DNA of 59,094 bases from a bacterium (GTDB lineage: Bacteria > Myxococcota_A > Bradymonadia > REDH01). Position 1 is the stretch's first letter, and each line of letters starts with the position of its first letter. Below are positions 17,951 through 26,124 of the stretch, one piece after another. The translations under genes were made by a program, and so were the position numbers. The stretch lies in the NCBI GenBank assembly GCA_030427825.1, contig JAUICO010000013.1, positions 1-59,094 of the forward strand, written 5' to 3'. The notes below the pieces were generated by a model. It was not told where the DNA came from. It worked only from the letters and a program-made list of their open reading frames with translations, and ran no database searches.

Positions 17951-19282
17951 TCAGTGTGCATGGCCATGCCCCATGGAGTCAGGAGCCATCGACGCCAGCT
18001 TTAGCGACCAGGCGCCCGCCACGACGACCTCTTCCCCCGCCTGAAGTCCATCCACGACCTCCACGTAGTCGCCGTCGCGCACCCCGGGCCGGACCGGACG
18101 CCGAACGAAACGCTCCCCGTCGGTACGCACGTAGACGACGTCGACGCCGGAATCGTCGACAACAGCGCTGCGCATCACGGCAACCGCCTCGCGCGGCTGT
18201 TCGACGACAAGGTTCGCCAGGGTTGTCATCCCCGCGTAGAGATTGCCGGCCTCGTTGGACACGGCGAAGCGAATCGGCAGGGTGCGGGTTGTCGCGTCCA
18301 GCTCGACACCAACGGAGACCAGCGCGCCGCGAGGCAGCTCAACCACCTCAGAGCCGTCGTCGAGCTGGAACCACACGCCACTGATGGATCGCAGCCTGCC
18401 GACGTACGCCTCTGGGAGCGCGACATCGAGCCACAAATCGCCCAGACCTACGACCTCAGCGATCGGCTGCCCCGCCTGCACCCATGAGCCGGCTGTCACC
18501 GTCAGCGCCGAGATGGTACCGCCGACGGGGCTGGGGATTCGGACTCCGTCGCCGTCAGAACCAAGCTCCTGACTCTCGCGGAGGTGGCGTCGGTGGCGCT
18601 GTGCCGTTCGGTACTCGGCGTTGGCCTCCTCGAGTTGCGATCGCGCCGCGTCCAATCTCCGTTGCGCGACAACACCCTCACGCACCAGCGGTTCGAGGCG
18701 ATTCACCTCACGCTCTGCGGCCGCGACATGGATGCGAGCGCGGTCGATTTCGAGGTCCAACGACGCCGGGTCCTGATCTTCAGAGAGAGCGGGCGACAGG
18801 AGGAACAGGACTTCTCCTTCGCCCACCGCGTCTCCGATGGCCGGGAACGCAGGGCCGGCAGGAGCAATGCGCCCGGTAGCCGGCGCGATCAGCGTGGCAG
18901 CTGACCCGCTGGGGCGCGCCAGCCGCGCGAAGGCGCGCACTGTGGGCCGAATTGTCCGAACCTCCACATCCTGCGTACGAAGCGTCACACTCTGCTGCTG
19001 CTCCCGCGAGAAGGAGATGGAGTCCGGCTCGTCGTCGGCGTGTTCATGGGCGTGCTCATCGCCATGACCATGATCGTCACCGTTGGCGTGATCACCGTCA
19101 TCCGCATGCTCATCGTCGTGACCGTGCTCTTCGTCATCAGAATGCTCATCGTCATGCACAGGCTGCGTGCCACGGCTGTGCTCTTGAGGCGCAGCCTCGT
19201 CACCGCGTTCGGTGCATCCCTGCGCCGCGCAGCAGTATATAAGCAGGAGGCCGATCAGGCCGGATAGAGAAAAAGCCTTCAT
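17951..19282 (-). CDS. czcB: Efflux RND periplasmic adaptor (CzcB-like) with His-rich N-terminal arm
   Basis: The 443-residue lipoprotein (signal ending AAQGC, Cys near residue 23) is the membrane-fusion component linking CzcA and CzcC. Residues about 40-86 form an extremely His/Asp/Glu-rich arm (HGHDDEHADD, HGHGDEHAHEH). Then come a barrel-sandwich lipoyl half (LIAPATGRIAPAGPAF), an alpha hairpin (ARIHVAAAEREVNRLEPLVREGV), the second lipoyl half (IPSPVGGTISAL) and beta-barrel and membrane-proximal domains. The C-terminus is again His-rich (SMGHGHAH). The arm could pick up metal and hand it to the pump, which is inference. The ATG at 19282 has GGGAGGTG upstream and overlaps the czcC stop (ATGA). 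An earlier in-frame start is rejected because it precedes the ribosome-binding site. Confidence 0.92.
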   Translation of the reverse strand: MKAFSLSGLIGLLLIYCCAAQGCTERGDEAAPQEHSRGTQPVHDDEHSDDEEHGHDDEHADDGDHANGDDHGHGDEHAHEHADDEPDSISFSREQQQSVTLRTQDVEVRTIRPTVRAFARLARPSGSAATLIAPATGRIAPAGPAFPAIGDAVGEGEVLFLLSPALSEDQDPASLDLEIDRARIHVAAAEREVNRLEPLVREGVVAQRRLDAARSQLEEANAEYRTAQRHRRHLRESQELGSDGDGVRIPSPVGGTISALTVTAGSWVQAGQPIAEVVGLGDLWLDVALPEAYVGRLRSISGVWFQLDDGSEVVELPRGALVSVGVELDATTRTLPIRFAVSNEAGNLYAGMTTLANLVVEQPREAVAVMRSAVVDDSGVDVVYVRTDGERFVRRPVRPGVRDGDYVEVVDGLQAGEEVVVAGAWSLKLASMAPDSMGHGHAH

Positions 19283-20538
19283 TCTGGAACACCTCCCGCA
19301 CGCATCATCATCAGGACGTTGGCCGCCTGCCGCGCCTCCCACTGCACGTCGATGCGCAGCAGCTCGATCTCGGTGCGCCCCGCATGGGCACCCAGCAGCT
19401 CTGTCACGCCGCCCTCGCCCGCGGCATACGCGGCCTCGGCCAATCGAATGAGCTCCGATGAATCCGTCGCCGGTGGAAGCTCAGAGAGAGCCGCGAGAGC
19501 GACAGACAGCCGCTGCTGAGCTGCAGCTTCCCGACGACCGGCAAGCTCCGATTCCAACTGCAGGCGCGCGTCTGCGCCGGCCGCCTCGGCACGCAGGCGC
19601 TGCAGCTCGGCCCGGTTCGGATTGCGAAAATCCAGCGGGACGCCGACGCCGACCACGAAGCCATGGCCGCCGTCCTGTCCGTCGTGCGTGCGCACGTACC
19701 CCGCCTGTACCGCCCAATCCCGCGCAAGACTTCCGGGTACTGCCTCTGCATCGGCTCGCAGGGCATCCCTCTCATGCGCCAGGCGTGCGAGCGTCGGCAG
19801 GCGCTGTTCCGCTGCCGGCGATTCAATCTCTGACGGTGCCGGCGCAAGCGCGCCGCGTATCTCGCCTGCGTGCAGCGAAGGGACCCACACCTGCAGCTGC
19901 GCGACGGCTGCCGCCAACTCGGTGCCTTCTGCCGCCACAAGTGCTCGTGTCGTTGCCAGCGCCTGCTCCAGGCGCCGCAACTCGAGCAGTGACACATCAC
20001 CGCGTTCCGCACGCGCTCGCGTGGCCTCTACGGAGGCGTGCAGCGCGTCTGCCATGGCCTCCACCACGACGACCCGATCCTGACGGTAGCGAGCACGAAA
20101 GAATGCGTCCCGGACAGCGTGCGCAACCTCGAGACGCCACGCCTCCCGCCCGCTGCGAATCGCCGCTTCCCGATGTGCCAACGCGGCGCGGGAGCGCGAA
20201 CGCCAGGCGCTGATGTCAAAACGCTGCTCCACCTGAATCGTCGACTCCCGCTCGGACAGCCCGGCGCCTCCGAGCATCTGGTGGTGCTCCACAGACAGTG
20301 TGGGCGCGTGCCCACGGGTTCGGCCGGCCACCTCGGCCCGCGCTGCGGCGAGCTCGGCTTCGATGATCTCTTCGATGTGCGGCTGTGCGAGCGCGGCGGC
20401 GACGACGTCGTCAACACTTCGACCGCGCTCCTGCGCCGGCGCCGCCATCGCGAAACCGATCGACACCGCGGCGAGACACACCCCGCACACAAAAAGACGA
20501 GCAACCATCGGAGTTTTGGATTCTAACATGATGTCCAC
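19279..20538 (-). CDS. czcC: Outer-membrane factor of metal efflux (CzcC/TolC-type)
   Basis: The 419-residue product has a signal peptide (MAAPAQ region, cleavage near residue 36) and the repeated long coiled-coil helices of TolC-family outer-membrane factors. Examples are the IIEAELAAARAEVAGRTRGHAP start and the LEVAHAVRDAFFRARY and ALAALSEL segments. It would form the outer-membrane channel for CzcBA. The start is probably GTG 20538, with AGAGGCGCCACGT upstream; ATG 20529 is an alternative. It begins 50 bases after the M56 protease gene and runs into czcB by a 4-base overlap. A lone copy of the repressor half-site (TCGGAGTT, 20508-20515) lies inside its first codons. Confidence 0.88.
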   Translation of the reverse strand: MDIMLESKTPMVARLFVCGVCLAAVSIGFAMAAPAQERGRSVDDVVAAALAQPHIEEIIEAELAAARAEVAGRTRGHAPTLSVEHHQMLGGAGLSERESTIQVEQRFDISAWRSRSRAALAHREAAIRSGREAWRLEVAHAVRDAFFRARYRQDRVVVVEAMADALHASVEATRARAERGDVSLLELRRLEQALATTRALVAAEGTELAAAVAQLQVWVPSLHAGEIRGALAPAPSEIESPAAEQRLPTLARLAHERDALRADAEAVPGSLARDWAVQAGYVRTHDGQDGGHGFVVGVGVPLDFRNPNRAELQRLRAEAAGADARLQLESELAGRREAAAQQRLSVALAALSELPPATDSSELIRLAEAAYAAGEGGVTELLGAHAGRTEIELLRIDVQWEARQAANVLMMMRAGGVPE

Positions 20539-20588
20539 ACGTGGCGCCTCTGCGGAGTGTGCGAGTTGGAGCGATGCGGCCGGCTAAC

Positions 20589-21554
20589 TCAGTGAAGAAT
20601 GGCGTCGATCAGGTGCTCGACCACACCGTGTAGCGGGCCCACCCCACTCACGATCAGCAGCGCGGCGAAGAGCAGAGGTCGAAGTACCCAGCGGCCGGAT
20701 TTCTGCGGCGGGTTGAGCAGGTGGACGATGCGCGCCTCAATGCTCGCTGATGCAACCGAAAGCGCAGACTGCGGTGGCTGCATTCCCAGGCGCAGCACCT
20801 CGGTGAGCGCCCGGGCGACCGTTATCGCGTCGGTCTCGCCTGCGGCCGCTTCATCGCAGAGCTGCTCCCGGCCGAGTGCAATCTCTGACATCAGCGGACG
20901 CGCAACCTGCAACGGCAGGAGCGAGGCGGCGAAGCGATCGAGCAGCGCAAACAAGGTGTCACGGCGGCGTACGTGCTCGCGCTCGTGGGCCAACACCACC
21001 GACAGGCTTCGCCGGGACACGCGGTCTACGAGTCCACTGCTTACCAGTATCGTCATTCGAAAGAGACCCACGGCCATGGCTATGGGCTCACGCTGATCGA
21101 GAATGCGTACATCGTCGCCGAGCTTCGATTCGCTGCTGGTGGCGACCAACGTCCTCGCGAGTTGCGACTCCCGACATGCGTTGCGTGCGTTGATACCGAC
21201 GACCGCAAGCGCAAGACCGATGAGCGCAAAGGGCAGCAGCCAGGAAGCGCCGTGTCCGCCGACGTGCTGGGCGTGGAGCAGGCACAGGTGGTGTACGTGC
21301 GCCGCAGCGTTGCGCAGGCAGTTGTCCTCGCCGTTCGTGAGTATACCCAGAATGCCGGGAAGCAGCGCCGCCGAGACCACCAGCGCCGGGAGCCAGATGG
21401 GGGCATAGAGCCAGGCGCGGGCTGAGAACATCCGGCGTCGCGGGCTCACGGCCGCGCTGCCGATGCCTTTGGGTGCGATCGAGACGACCGCGCACCAGAC
21501 AGGTACTGCCAGCAGGACCGAAGCGATGACCGCGATTTCGAGGATTCCGATCAA
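20589..21554 (-). CDS. M56 (BlaR1/MecR1-like) membrane metalloprotease with periplasmic His/Cys loop
   Basis: The 321-residue product has about four transmembrane helices and the gluzincin motif HEREH (His190, Glu191, His194), with a downstream Glu/Asp pair in GREQLCDEAA. This is the cytosolic protease domain of BlaR1-type sensors. It lacks the C-terminal penicillin-binding sensor domain and ends soon after the last helix. Between helices 2 and 3, a loop expected to face the periplasm holds Cys79, His86, His88, His89, Cys91, His94, His97 and His101 (AHVHHLCLLHAQHVGGHG). This looks like a metal sensor. Translation starts at TTG 21554, overlapping the stop of the blaI-like gene (TTGA), with GGAG upstream. 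The likely job is to inactivate the upstream repressor when metal is bound. Confidence 0.88.
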   Translation of the reverse strand: MIGILEIAVIASVLLAVPVWCAVVSIAPKGIGSAAVSPRRRMFSARAWLYAPIWLPALVVSAALLPGILGILTNGEDNCLRNAAAHVHHLCLLHAQHVGGHGASWLLPFALIGLALAVVGINARNACRESQLARTLVATSSESKLGDDVRILDQREPIAMAVGLFRMTILVSSGLVDRVSRRSLSVVLAHEREHVRRRDTLFALLDRFAASLLPLQVARPLMSEIALGREQLCDEAAAGETDAITVARALTEVLRLGMQPPQSALSVASASIEARIVHLLNPPQKSGRWVLRPLLFAALLIVSGVGPLHGVVEHLIDAILH

Positions 21555-21955
21555 TCCGCGTCTCCGTCGAGGCGATGGGCAATCATCTGCTCAAGGCGCC
21601 GTAGGGTTTCTACGCCGCGCTCTTCCGCAAGATCGACGAAGGCCGCCAGAAATCCGGATCCCCCCTCTTCTCCGAACTGGTTTGCGATGGCGCCGATGAG
21701 CTGTCGCTGCAGGTCTGCGCGGGTCACGATCGGACGGTAGACGTACGCGTGGCTGACCTTTTCGCGCTCCAGAAGGCCCTTTTCACACAGGCGCTTCAAC
21801 GCGGACGAGACGGTATTCACCGAGATGCGACGCCCGCCGGCGACTCGCTCGTGGACCGCTCCCGGGTTCAAAGGCGAGACGTCCCACAGTGTCTCAAGTA
21901 CGGCCCGCTCCAACTCACCCAGGGCAAGATCGGGAAATCGTAACATGTCAGTCAT
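21551..21955 (-). CDS. BlaI/MecI/CopY-family transcriptional repressor
   Basis: The 134-residue product has the BlaI-type winged helix: LALGELERAVLETLWD, GGRRISVNTVSSALKRLCEKGLLERE and the wing VSHAYVYRPIV. A C-terminal dimerisation region follows. It lacks the CxCxnCxC metal hook of CopY, so it probably does not sense metal itself and relies on the M56 partner translated from the overlapping TTGA. I place the start at ATG 21955, where GCGAGGACACCA precedes it, because a promoter (-35 22007-22012, -10 21984-21989) lies between this ATG and earlier in-frame starts. It probably represses its own operon, including czcCBA, through the dyad at 21998-22020. Confidence 0.88.
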   Translation of the reverse strand: MTDMLRFPDLALGELERAVLETLWDVSPLNPGAVHERVAGGRRISVNTVSSALKRLCEKGLLEREKVSHAYVYRPIVTRADLQRQLIGAIANQFGEEGGSGFLAAFVDLAEERGVETLRRLEQMIAHRLDGDAD

Positions 21956-21983
21956 TGGTGTCCTCGCCGTTGCCGAGTCCTTC

Positions 21984-22020
21984 ATCGTAGGCGTCATAAC
22001 TCCGAGCGTCAATCGGAGTT
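21984..22020 (-). promoter_or_regulatory. Promoter and overlapping operator of the blaI-M56-czcCBA operon
   Basis: On the minus strand TTGACG (22012-22007) and TACGAT (21989-21984) are separated by 17 bases, a good sigma70-type pair. The -35 box sits in the spacer of a perfect inverted repeat AACTCCGA-N7-TCGGAGTT (21998-22020). A repressor dimer on this dyad would cover the -35 region. Predicted transcription start is near 21977, giving a leader of about 22 bases before ATG 21955. The dyad does not match the TACAnnTGTA core of BlaI/CopY sites, so it is a lineage-specific candidate. Confidence 0.65.
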
Positions 22021-22078
22021 CGATCACTGCGGCGTAGCCATGTGGCGTAGTGCGATGGAGCGCGATGGACGCGTTCAG

Positions 22079-23245
22079 CTACTGCGGCGGCCCAAAATTC
22101 TCATCAAACCAGGAACCCGCTTCCCTGCCGCAGTACACGCCGCTCACACAGCGAGCGTCGACGCCCGGACAGTCGACGTCATCATTGCACACAACTGAAT
22201 GACACCGGCCTGCGAAACACGTCTCACCTTCGGCACACTGGGCGTGAACAGAACACTGTGTGGGATCAGCCCGAATGGCCCCGCAGGTCGGCCTTGAGCG
22301 CCAATGCGAGTACCCGACGGCGAAGTCACGACTGAAGTCGTATGCATCAATCTCTACGCGCGGCCCGTGCTCCAGGCACAGATTCAGGTTGTGCACGAAG
22401 TTGCTCCAGGGTGCGTGGTTGTGCATATTATTCGGAAGCTCACAGCACTGGGTCGGGCCCACGAATACCCGCGAGATCCCGTCAGTCCCACGGCGAAGGC
22501 CGAAGGGTATCTGGGCCACCAGCCATACGTCGAAAGCAGACGCGTGATTCAGGCTCATGACCCAGGTATCGCCGACGCGAAAGCGTTCAGCGGGCACTTC
22601 TGCACCCTCACCGCACCAGAAGAACCACTCCGTGCCGCCTCGGCGGACGGTAATCGACGAACCTGCACTGACCTGTTCCGGGTCGCTTGTCCAATGCAGG
22701 TCGAAGACTACGTCGTGGACTGCCCGCAGGCCTCCCGGACAGCTATTCGCGACAACCTGCTCTGGGACGGAAGTCGGGTATGCCCAGATCGGCTCGTCGA
22801 CCCTGATCACCTTTCGCACTGTGCCCACAACGAAAGTTCCTGACCTTGCGAAAGTACAGAAATCGACCCCGACACAGTCGCAGTCGATGCCGTGGTCGCA
22901 GACCGGCCACTCGGGTGCCTGCGCGTCGTCCGGTAACGGCGGCGAGAGGTCGCCTGCAGCAATTTCAACCCATTCGAATGGTCCCCAATCCGACCAGGTG
23001 TCGGCTCCATCGAGCAGGTCGTCGACGCTGTCTGCGTCTCCCGACGCAGAGTCCGGTGGACTCCCGTCAACCCAGGACGAATCGTCCGCAGCGGCGTCAC
23101 CCGACGATGAGTCGGCAGCCGAAAGGTTATCGCCGCTGCCCGGTGGTGCCGAATCGCAGGCGCCTGCCGCGACGGCCCAAAGCAGCGCCAGCACACTGCT
23201 CATAGCCCGCCGGCGTGCAAGCGAACGGGAATCGGAATCTCTCAT
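22079..23245 (-). CDS. Asp/Ser-rich lipoprotein with Cys-rich tail, unknown function
   Basis: The 388-residue product starts with a lipoprotein signal (AVAAGAC) followed by an Asp/Ser/Gly linker to about residue 85. A central domain of about 200 residues contains CDHGIDCDCVGVDFC, EWFFWCGEG and CCELPNNMHNHAPW and resembles no family I can name. The tail from about residue 325 has paired Cys (CSVHAQCAEGETCFAGRC, CNDDVDCPG), the disulfide-knot style of myxobacterial surface proteins. The start has GGAAGCAAAACG before ATG 23245. It lies upstream of the blaI promoter on the same strand but separated by that promoter, so a link to metal resistance is not implied. Confidence 0.78.
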   Translation of the reverse strand: MRDSDSRSLARRRAMSSVLALLWAVAAGACDSAPPGSGDNLSAADSSSGDAAADDSSWVDGSPPDSASGDADSVDDLLDGADTWSDWGPFEWVEIAAGDLSPPLPDDAQAPEWPVCDHGIDCDCVGVDFCTFARSGTFVVGTVRKVIRVDEPIWAYPTSVPEQVVANSCPGGLRAVHDVVFDLHWTSDPEQVSAGSSITVRRGGTEWFFWCGEGAEVPAERFRVGDTWVMSLNHASAFDVWLVAQIPFGLRRGTDGISRVFVGPTQCCELPNNMHNHAPWSNFVHNLNLCLEHGPRVEIDAYDFSRDFAVGYSHWRSRPTCGAIRADPTQCSVHAQCAEGETCFAGRCHSVVCNDDVDCPGVDARCVSGVYCGREAGSWFDENFGPPQ

Positions 23246-23396
23246 CGTTTTGCTTCCGGCTGGGGCGCCTCGGTGACACTACAGATGTGGCCGATTTCGG
23301 GCAACAGCGTGTCCGAACCCGGCGGGCCTGGTGTAACCCGTCACCGGAAATGTCGTAGAATACCGGGAGAACTCACCGTACCGCACAGTCGCGCCT

Positions 23397-24254
23397 ATGC
23401 TCTTTCGAATCGCCCTGCCCTACCTCACAACCGTCTTTCTCGTCGCATGCAGCAGCAGCGCGAACGCGCCCGCCGCAGGCGACGCGGATGGCGCCACCGA
23501 CGCCCGAAATGACGCGCAGAATGACAGCGGTGCAATTCGCGACGCAGCCGGTGACACCGCTGCGAGCTGCAGGGTGGTCGACGGCGAGGTCGTACACTTT
23601 GATACCTCAGACGGAGTCACTCTTGAGGCAGACCTGTACGCCGAAGGCACCCCGGCCGGTCCAACCGCCATTCTGCTGCATATGATCCCTCCGTCAAACG
23701 ACAGAAGCAACTACGGCAGCGACTTTATCGGTGCCCTGCAGCTTCGTGGCTTCAATGTGTTGAACGTGGACCGACGCGGGGCTGGCGGCAGCGGCGGCGA
23801 GGCTGTCGACGCGTACTCCGGGGCACAGGGTGTGCTCGATGCGGTCGCCGCCGTCGCCTTCATGGGCGCGCATCCCTGCGCCCCGGACCCCTCGAGTCTT
23901 GTCATCGTTGGCGCATCCAACGGGACCACCACCGCGCTGGACTACGCAACAACGGCGTCTGTCTCTGACACCGCGGACCCGGCGGCGCTCGTCTTCCTGA
24001 CGGGCGGCATGTACACGGAAAACCAGAACAACGTGGACACAGGCGTCATCCGCGACCTGCCGCTGCTCTTCGTGTTCAGCACCGCGGAGCGTGCGTGGAG
24101 CGCCGCCTTCGAGCCCGGTGCAGCGGCCACGTGGGCCTTCATCGAATACGCCGATGGAGCGCATGGCACCGGAGTGTTTGATGCGGTGCCGGAATCCGTC
24201 GACGATGTCGCTGATTGGATGCAGGACATCGTCGGTAGCGAGGCGCCGCGATAG
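23397..24254 (+). CDS. Alpha/beta-hydrolase lipoprotein
   Basis: The 285-residue product has a lipoprotein signal (VFLVACSSS), an Ala/Asp-rich linker to about residue 55, and an alpha/beta-hydrolase domain. The nucleophile elbow is VIVGASNGTTT (GxSxG form, Ser in GASNG), the oxyanion strand is AILLHMIPPSND, and the probable catalytic His lies in YADGAHGTGVF. The fold suggests an exported esterase, lipase or peptidase of unknown substrate. No strong ribosome-binding site precedes ATG 23397, and no earlier in-frame start was seen. The gene is divergent from the lipoprotein at 22079-23245 and convergent with the MBL-fold gene. Confidence 0.82.
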   Translation: MLFRIALPYLTTVFLVACSSSANAPAAGDADGATDARNDAQNDSGAIRDAAGDTAASCRVVDGEVVHFDTSDGVTLEADLYAEGTPAGPTAILLHMIPPSNDRSNYGSDFIGALQLRGFNVLNVDRRGAGGSGGEAVDAYSGAQGVLDAVAAVAFMGAHPCAPDPSSLVIVGASNGTTTALDYATTASVSDTADPAALVFLTGGMYTENQNNVDTGVIRDLPLLFVFSTAERAWSAAFEPGAAATWAFIEYADGAHGTGVFDAVPESVDDVADWMQDIVGSEAPR

Positions 24255-24257
24255 GAT

Positions 24258-24273
24258 CGCGGAGTCATCCGCG
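24258..24273. terminator. Small perfect hairpin between convergent genes
   Basis: CGCGGA-GTCA-TCCGCG forms a six-pair stem with a four-base loop, four bases past the hydrolase stop and 17 bases before the end of the convergent MBL-fold gene. No U-tract follows, so terminator function is only suggested by position. Confidence 0.35.
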
Positions 24274-24289
24274 CGGTGCGGGAAACGCC

Positions 24290-25168
24290 CTACTCCGGAA
24301 GAGACCACCGCCCGAGGGGCGGCAACACCACCGGTTGCGCGCCGCCGGCACGAATCTCGTCGACAAAACCTTCGAGATCAACACCGGGCAGCTGTCGGGC
24401 GGCCGCTTCCACAGAACCAAACATCCAGTCCCAGTGACAGGGAATCACGTAACGCGCGCCGGTCAGTGCGAGGACTTCTTCCACGTATCTCGGGCGGTAG
24501 TTGCGCCCTACCGCACACAAGCAAACAACATCGGCGCGCACGTCGCGCAGCTCTTCGACGAAGAACTCCGCCGAGTCGATGTGCAGAATTGTTTGCGGGC
24601 GTGGAGCGCGCACACGGATGTGCCAGTTGAACACTTCGCCGCAGCGGAGGTGATGATTGCGCGGCGGCCAGGGTGGCGGCGTGGGAATCGGCCCCGGCAG
24701 CGGTGTGTGGTTGAAGTAGATGCGCCCGTGCGCTGAGGGCAGCGGGCTGACAACGATGTCGTCGCCGCAGGATATCTCTTCGCGCCCTGATACCTGCAGG
24801 AGCTGCTCTTCGGGGACACCACCCGCACGGCCTACGTTGCAGGCGGACGAGCATCCGATCAGCCGCGCACCCGTCCGCAAACATAGCGACGGTGCGTCGA
24901 GGATGTGATCAAAGTGTGAGTGCCCGATCAGAACGTCATCGGCGTCCGGAATCAGCCGCGTGCTGAGTGCCTCCTCGACATCGAGCGTCTTCGCCAGGAA
25001 CGCCCCGAGGGAGGGACGCGACACGTACGGGTCGAGGACCAGGGTGCGACCGGGGATGGACACGATGAATCCGGCGGTCCCCAGCCAGGTAATGGTCATA
25101 TCCCCGGCGGCTGCCGGTGGCAGATATAGCGTAGTCGGCGCCGGGCGCGTGAAGAGTCGATGCAGCAT
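24290..25168 (-). CDS. Metallo-beta-lactamase-fold hydrolase
   Basis: The 292-residue product has the MBL fold starting at MTITWLGTAGFIVSIPG with LVLDPYVSRP, the zinc motif HSHFDH (in VLIGHSHFDHIL), a following His (PLPSAHGRIYF), a metal-bridging Asp (ILHIDSAEF) and a late His (IPCHWDWMF). It resembles YcjY/NAPE-PLD-like or UlaG-like MBL hydrolases of broad type, and the substrate is unknown. The start is uncertain. ATG 25168 gives a short N-terminal extension before the first strand, and ATG at the MTITW residue is an alternative. It is divergent from the aldo/keto reductase gene (110-base gap). Confidence 0.82.
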   Translation of the reverse strand: MLHRLFTRPAPTTLYLPPAAAGDMTITWLGTAGFIVSIPGRTLVLDPYVSRPSLGAFLAKTLDVEEALSTRLIPDADDVLIGHSHFDHILDAPSLCLRTGARLIGCSSACNVGRAGGVPEEQLLQVSGREEISCGDDIVVSPLPSAHGRIYFNHTPLPGPIPTPPPWPPRNHHLRCGEVFNWHIRVRAPRPQTILHIDSAEFFVEELRDVRADVVCLCAVGRNYRPRYVEEVLALTGARYVIPCHWDWMFGSVEAAARQLPGVDLEGFVDEIRAGGAQPVVLPPLGRWSLPE

Positions 25169-25278
25169 GGTCCGCGATGGTGCCCGATTCTCGCGTTGAG
25201 CGCCAGCCACACGCCTGTTGCGACGCCCGGACACCCTCGGCTACTGAAGGGGCTCCCACGAGAGCGAGAGGTCTGACG

Positions 25279-26103
25279 ATGAACCTGAGTATTGCCGGAA
25301 CCACGCGCCTGAATGACGGACGCGACATGCCCATGTTTGGCCTGGGAGTGTGGAAGGCGTCTGACGAAGACGCTGCCGATGCCGTCGAGCATGCACTTCG
25401 CAGCGGCTATCGGCACGTCGACACTGCGGCATTGTACCGAAACGAGCGTGGCGTCGGCGAAGGCCTGCGGCGTTCGGGCGTGGCGCGCGAAGATGTTTGG
25501 ATTACCACCAAGCTGTGGAACGACGACATTCGCTCCGGCGAGGCACGGGCCGGGCTCGAGAAGTGCCTGGGCAAACTGGGGTTGGAGTATGTCGACCTCT
25601 TTCTGCTGCACTGGCCCGTCACCGGCGGCCTCGCAGCGTGGAAGGAGCTGGAGAAGCTGCGAAATGAGGGCCTCGCGCGGAGCATTGGAGTCAGCAACTA
25701 CCAGGTGGGACACCTCGAAGAGCTCATGGAGCACGCAGCCGTCGCCCCTGCGGTCAATCAAATCGAGTGGCACCCGTACCTGCAGCAGGATGCACTGGTA
25801 GCGAGGTGTCGCGCGCTCGGTATCGCCGTCGAAGGCTGGAGCCCACTCATGCAGGGCAGGTTCGGCGAAGAGCCGACATTTGCGGAGATAGGGAAGGCTC
25901 ACCGGAAGACAGGCGCACAGGTCCTGATTCGCTGGGCCTTGCAGCGGGATGTGATCACCATCCCGAAATCGGTGACGCCGTCACGCATCGAAGAGAACTG
26001 CACGGTCTTTGACTTCGCCCTGTCTGAGGACGAGATGAAGACAATCGATGCGCTCGACCGAGACTACCGCTTTGGCCCGGACCCGAACAACTTTGACTTC
26101 TGA
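25279..26103 (+). CDS. Aldo/keto reductase
   Basis: The 274-residue product is an NADPH-dependent oxidoreductase of the AKR5-like bacterial group. It has MPMFGLGVWKA at the N-terminus, the catalytic tetrad Asp (RHVDTA), Tyr (ALYRNERGVG), Lys (ITTKLWNDD) and His (LLLHWPV), and the cofactor-binding end VITIPKSVTPSRIEEN. The length is typical. Likely substrates are small aldehydes or methylglyoxal-like compounds. ATG 25279 has GAGAGGTCTGACG upstream; an earlier in-frame start has no such site. It is followed by a convergent methyltransferase gene. Confidence 0.92.
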   Translation: MNLSIAGTTRLNDGRDMPMFGLGVWKASDEDAADAVEHALRSGYRHVDTAALYRNERGVGEGLRRSGVAREDVWITTKLWNDDIRSGEARAGLEKCLGKLGLEYVDLFLLHWPVTGGLAAWKELEKLRNEGLARSIGVSNYQVGHLEELMEHAAVAPAVNQIEWHPYLQQDALVARCRALGIAVEGWSPLMQGRFGEEPTFAEIGKAHRKTGAQVLIRWALQRDVITIPKSVTPSRIEENCTVFDFALSEDEMKTIDALDRDYRFGPDPNNFDF

Positions 26104-26124
26104 TCCGTTCACCGGCCGCGCAGT

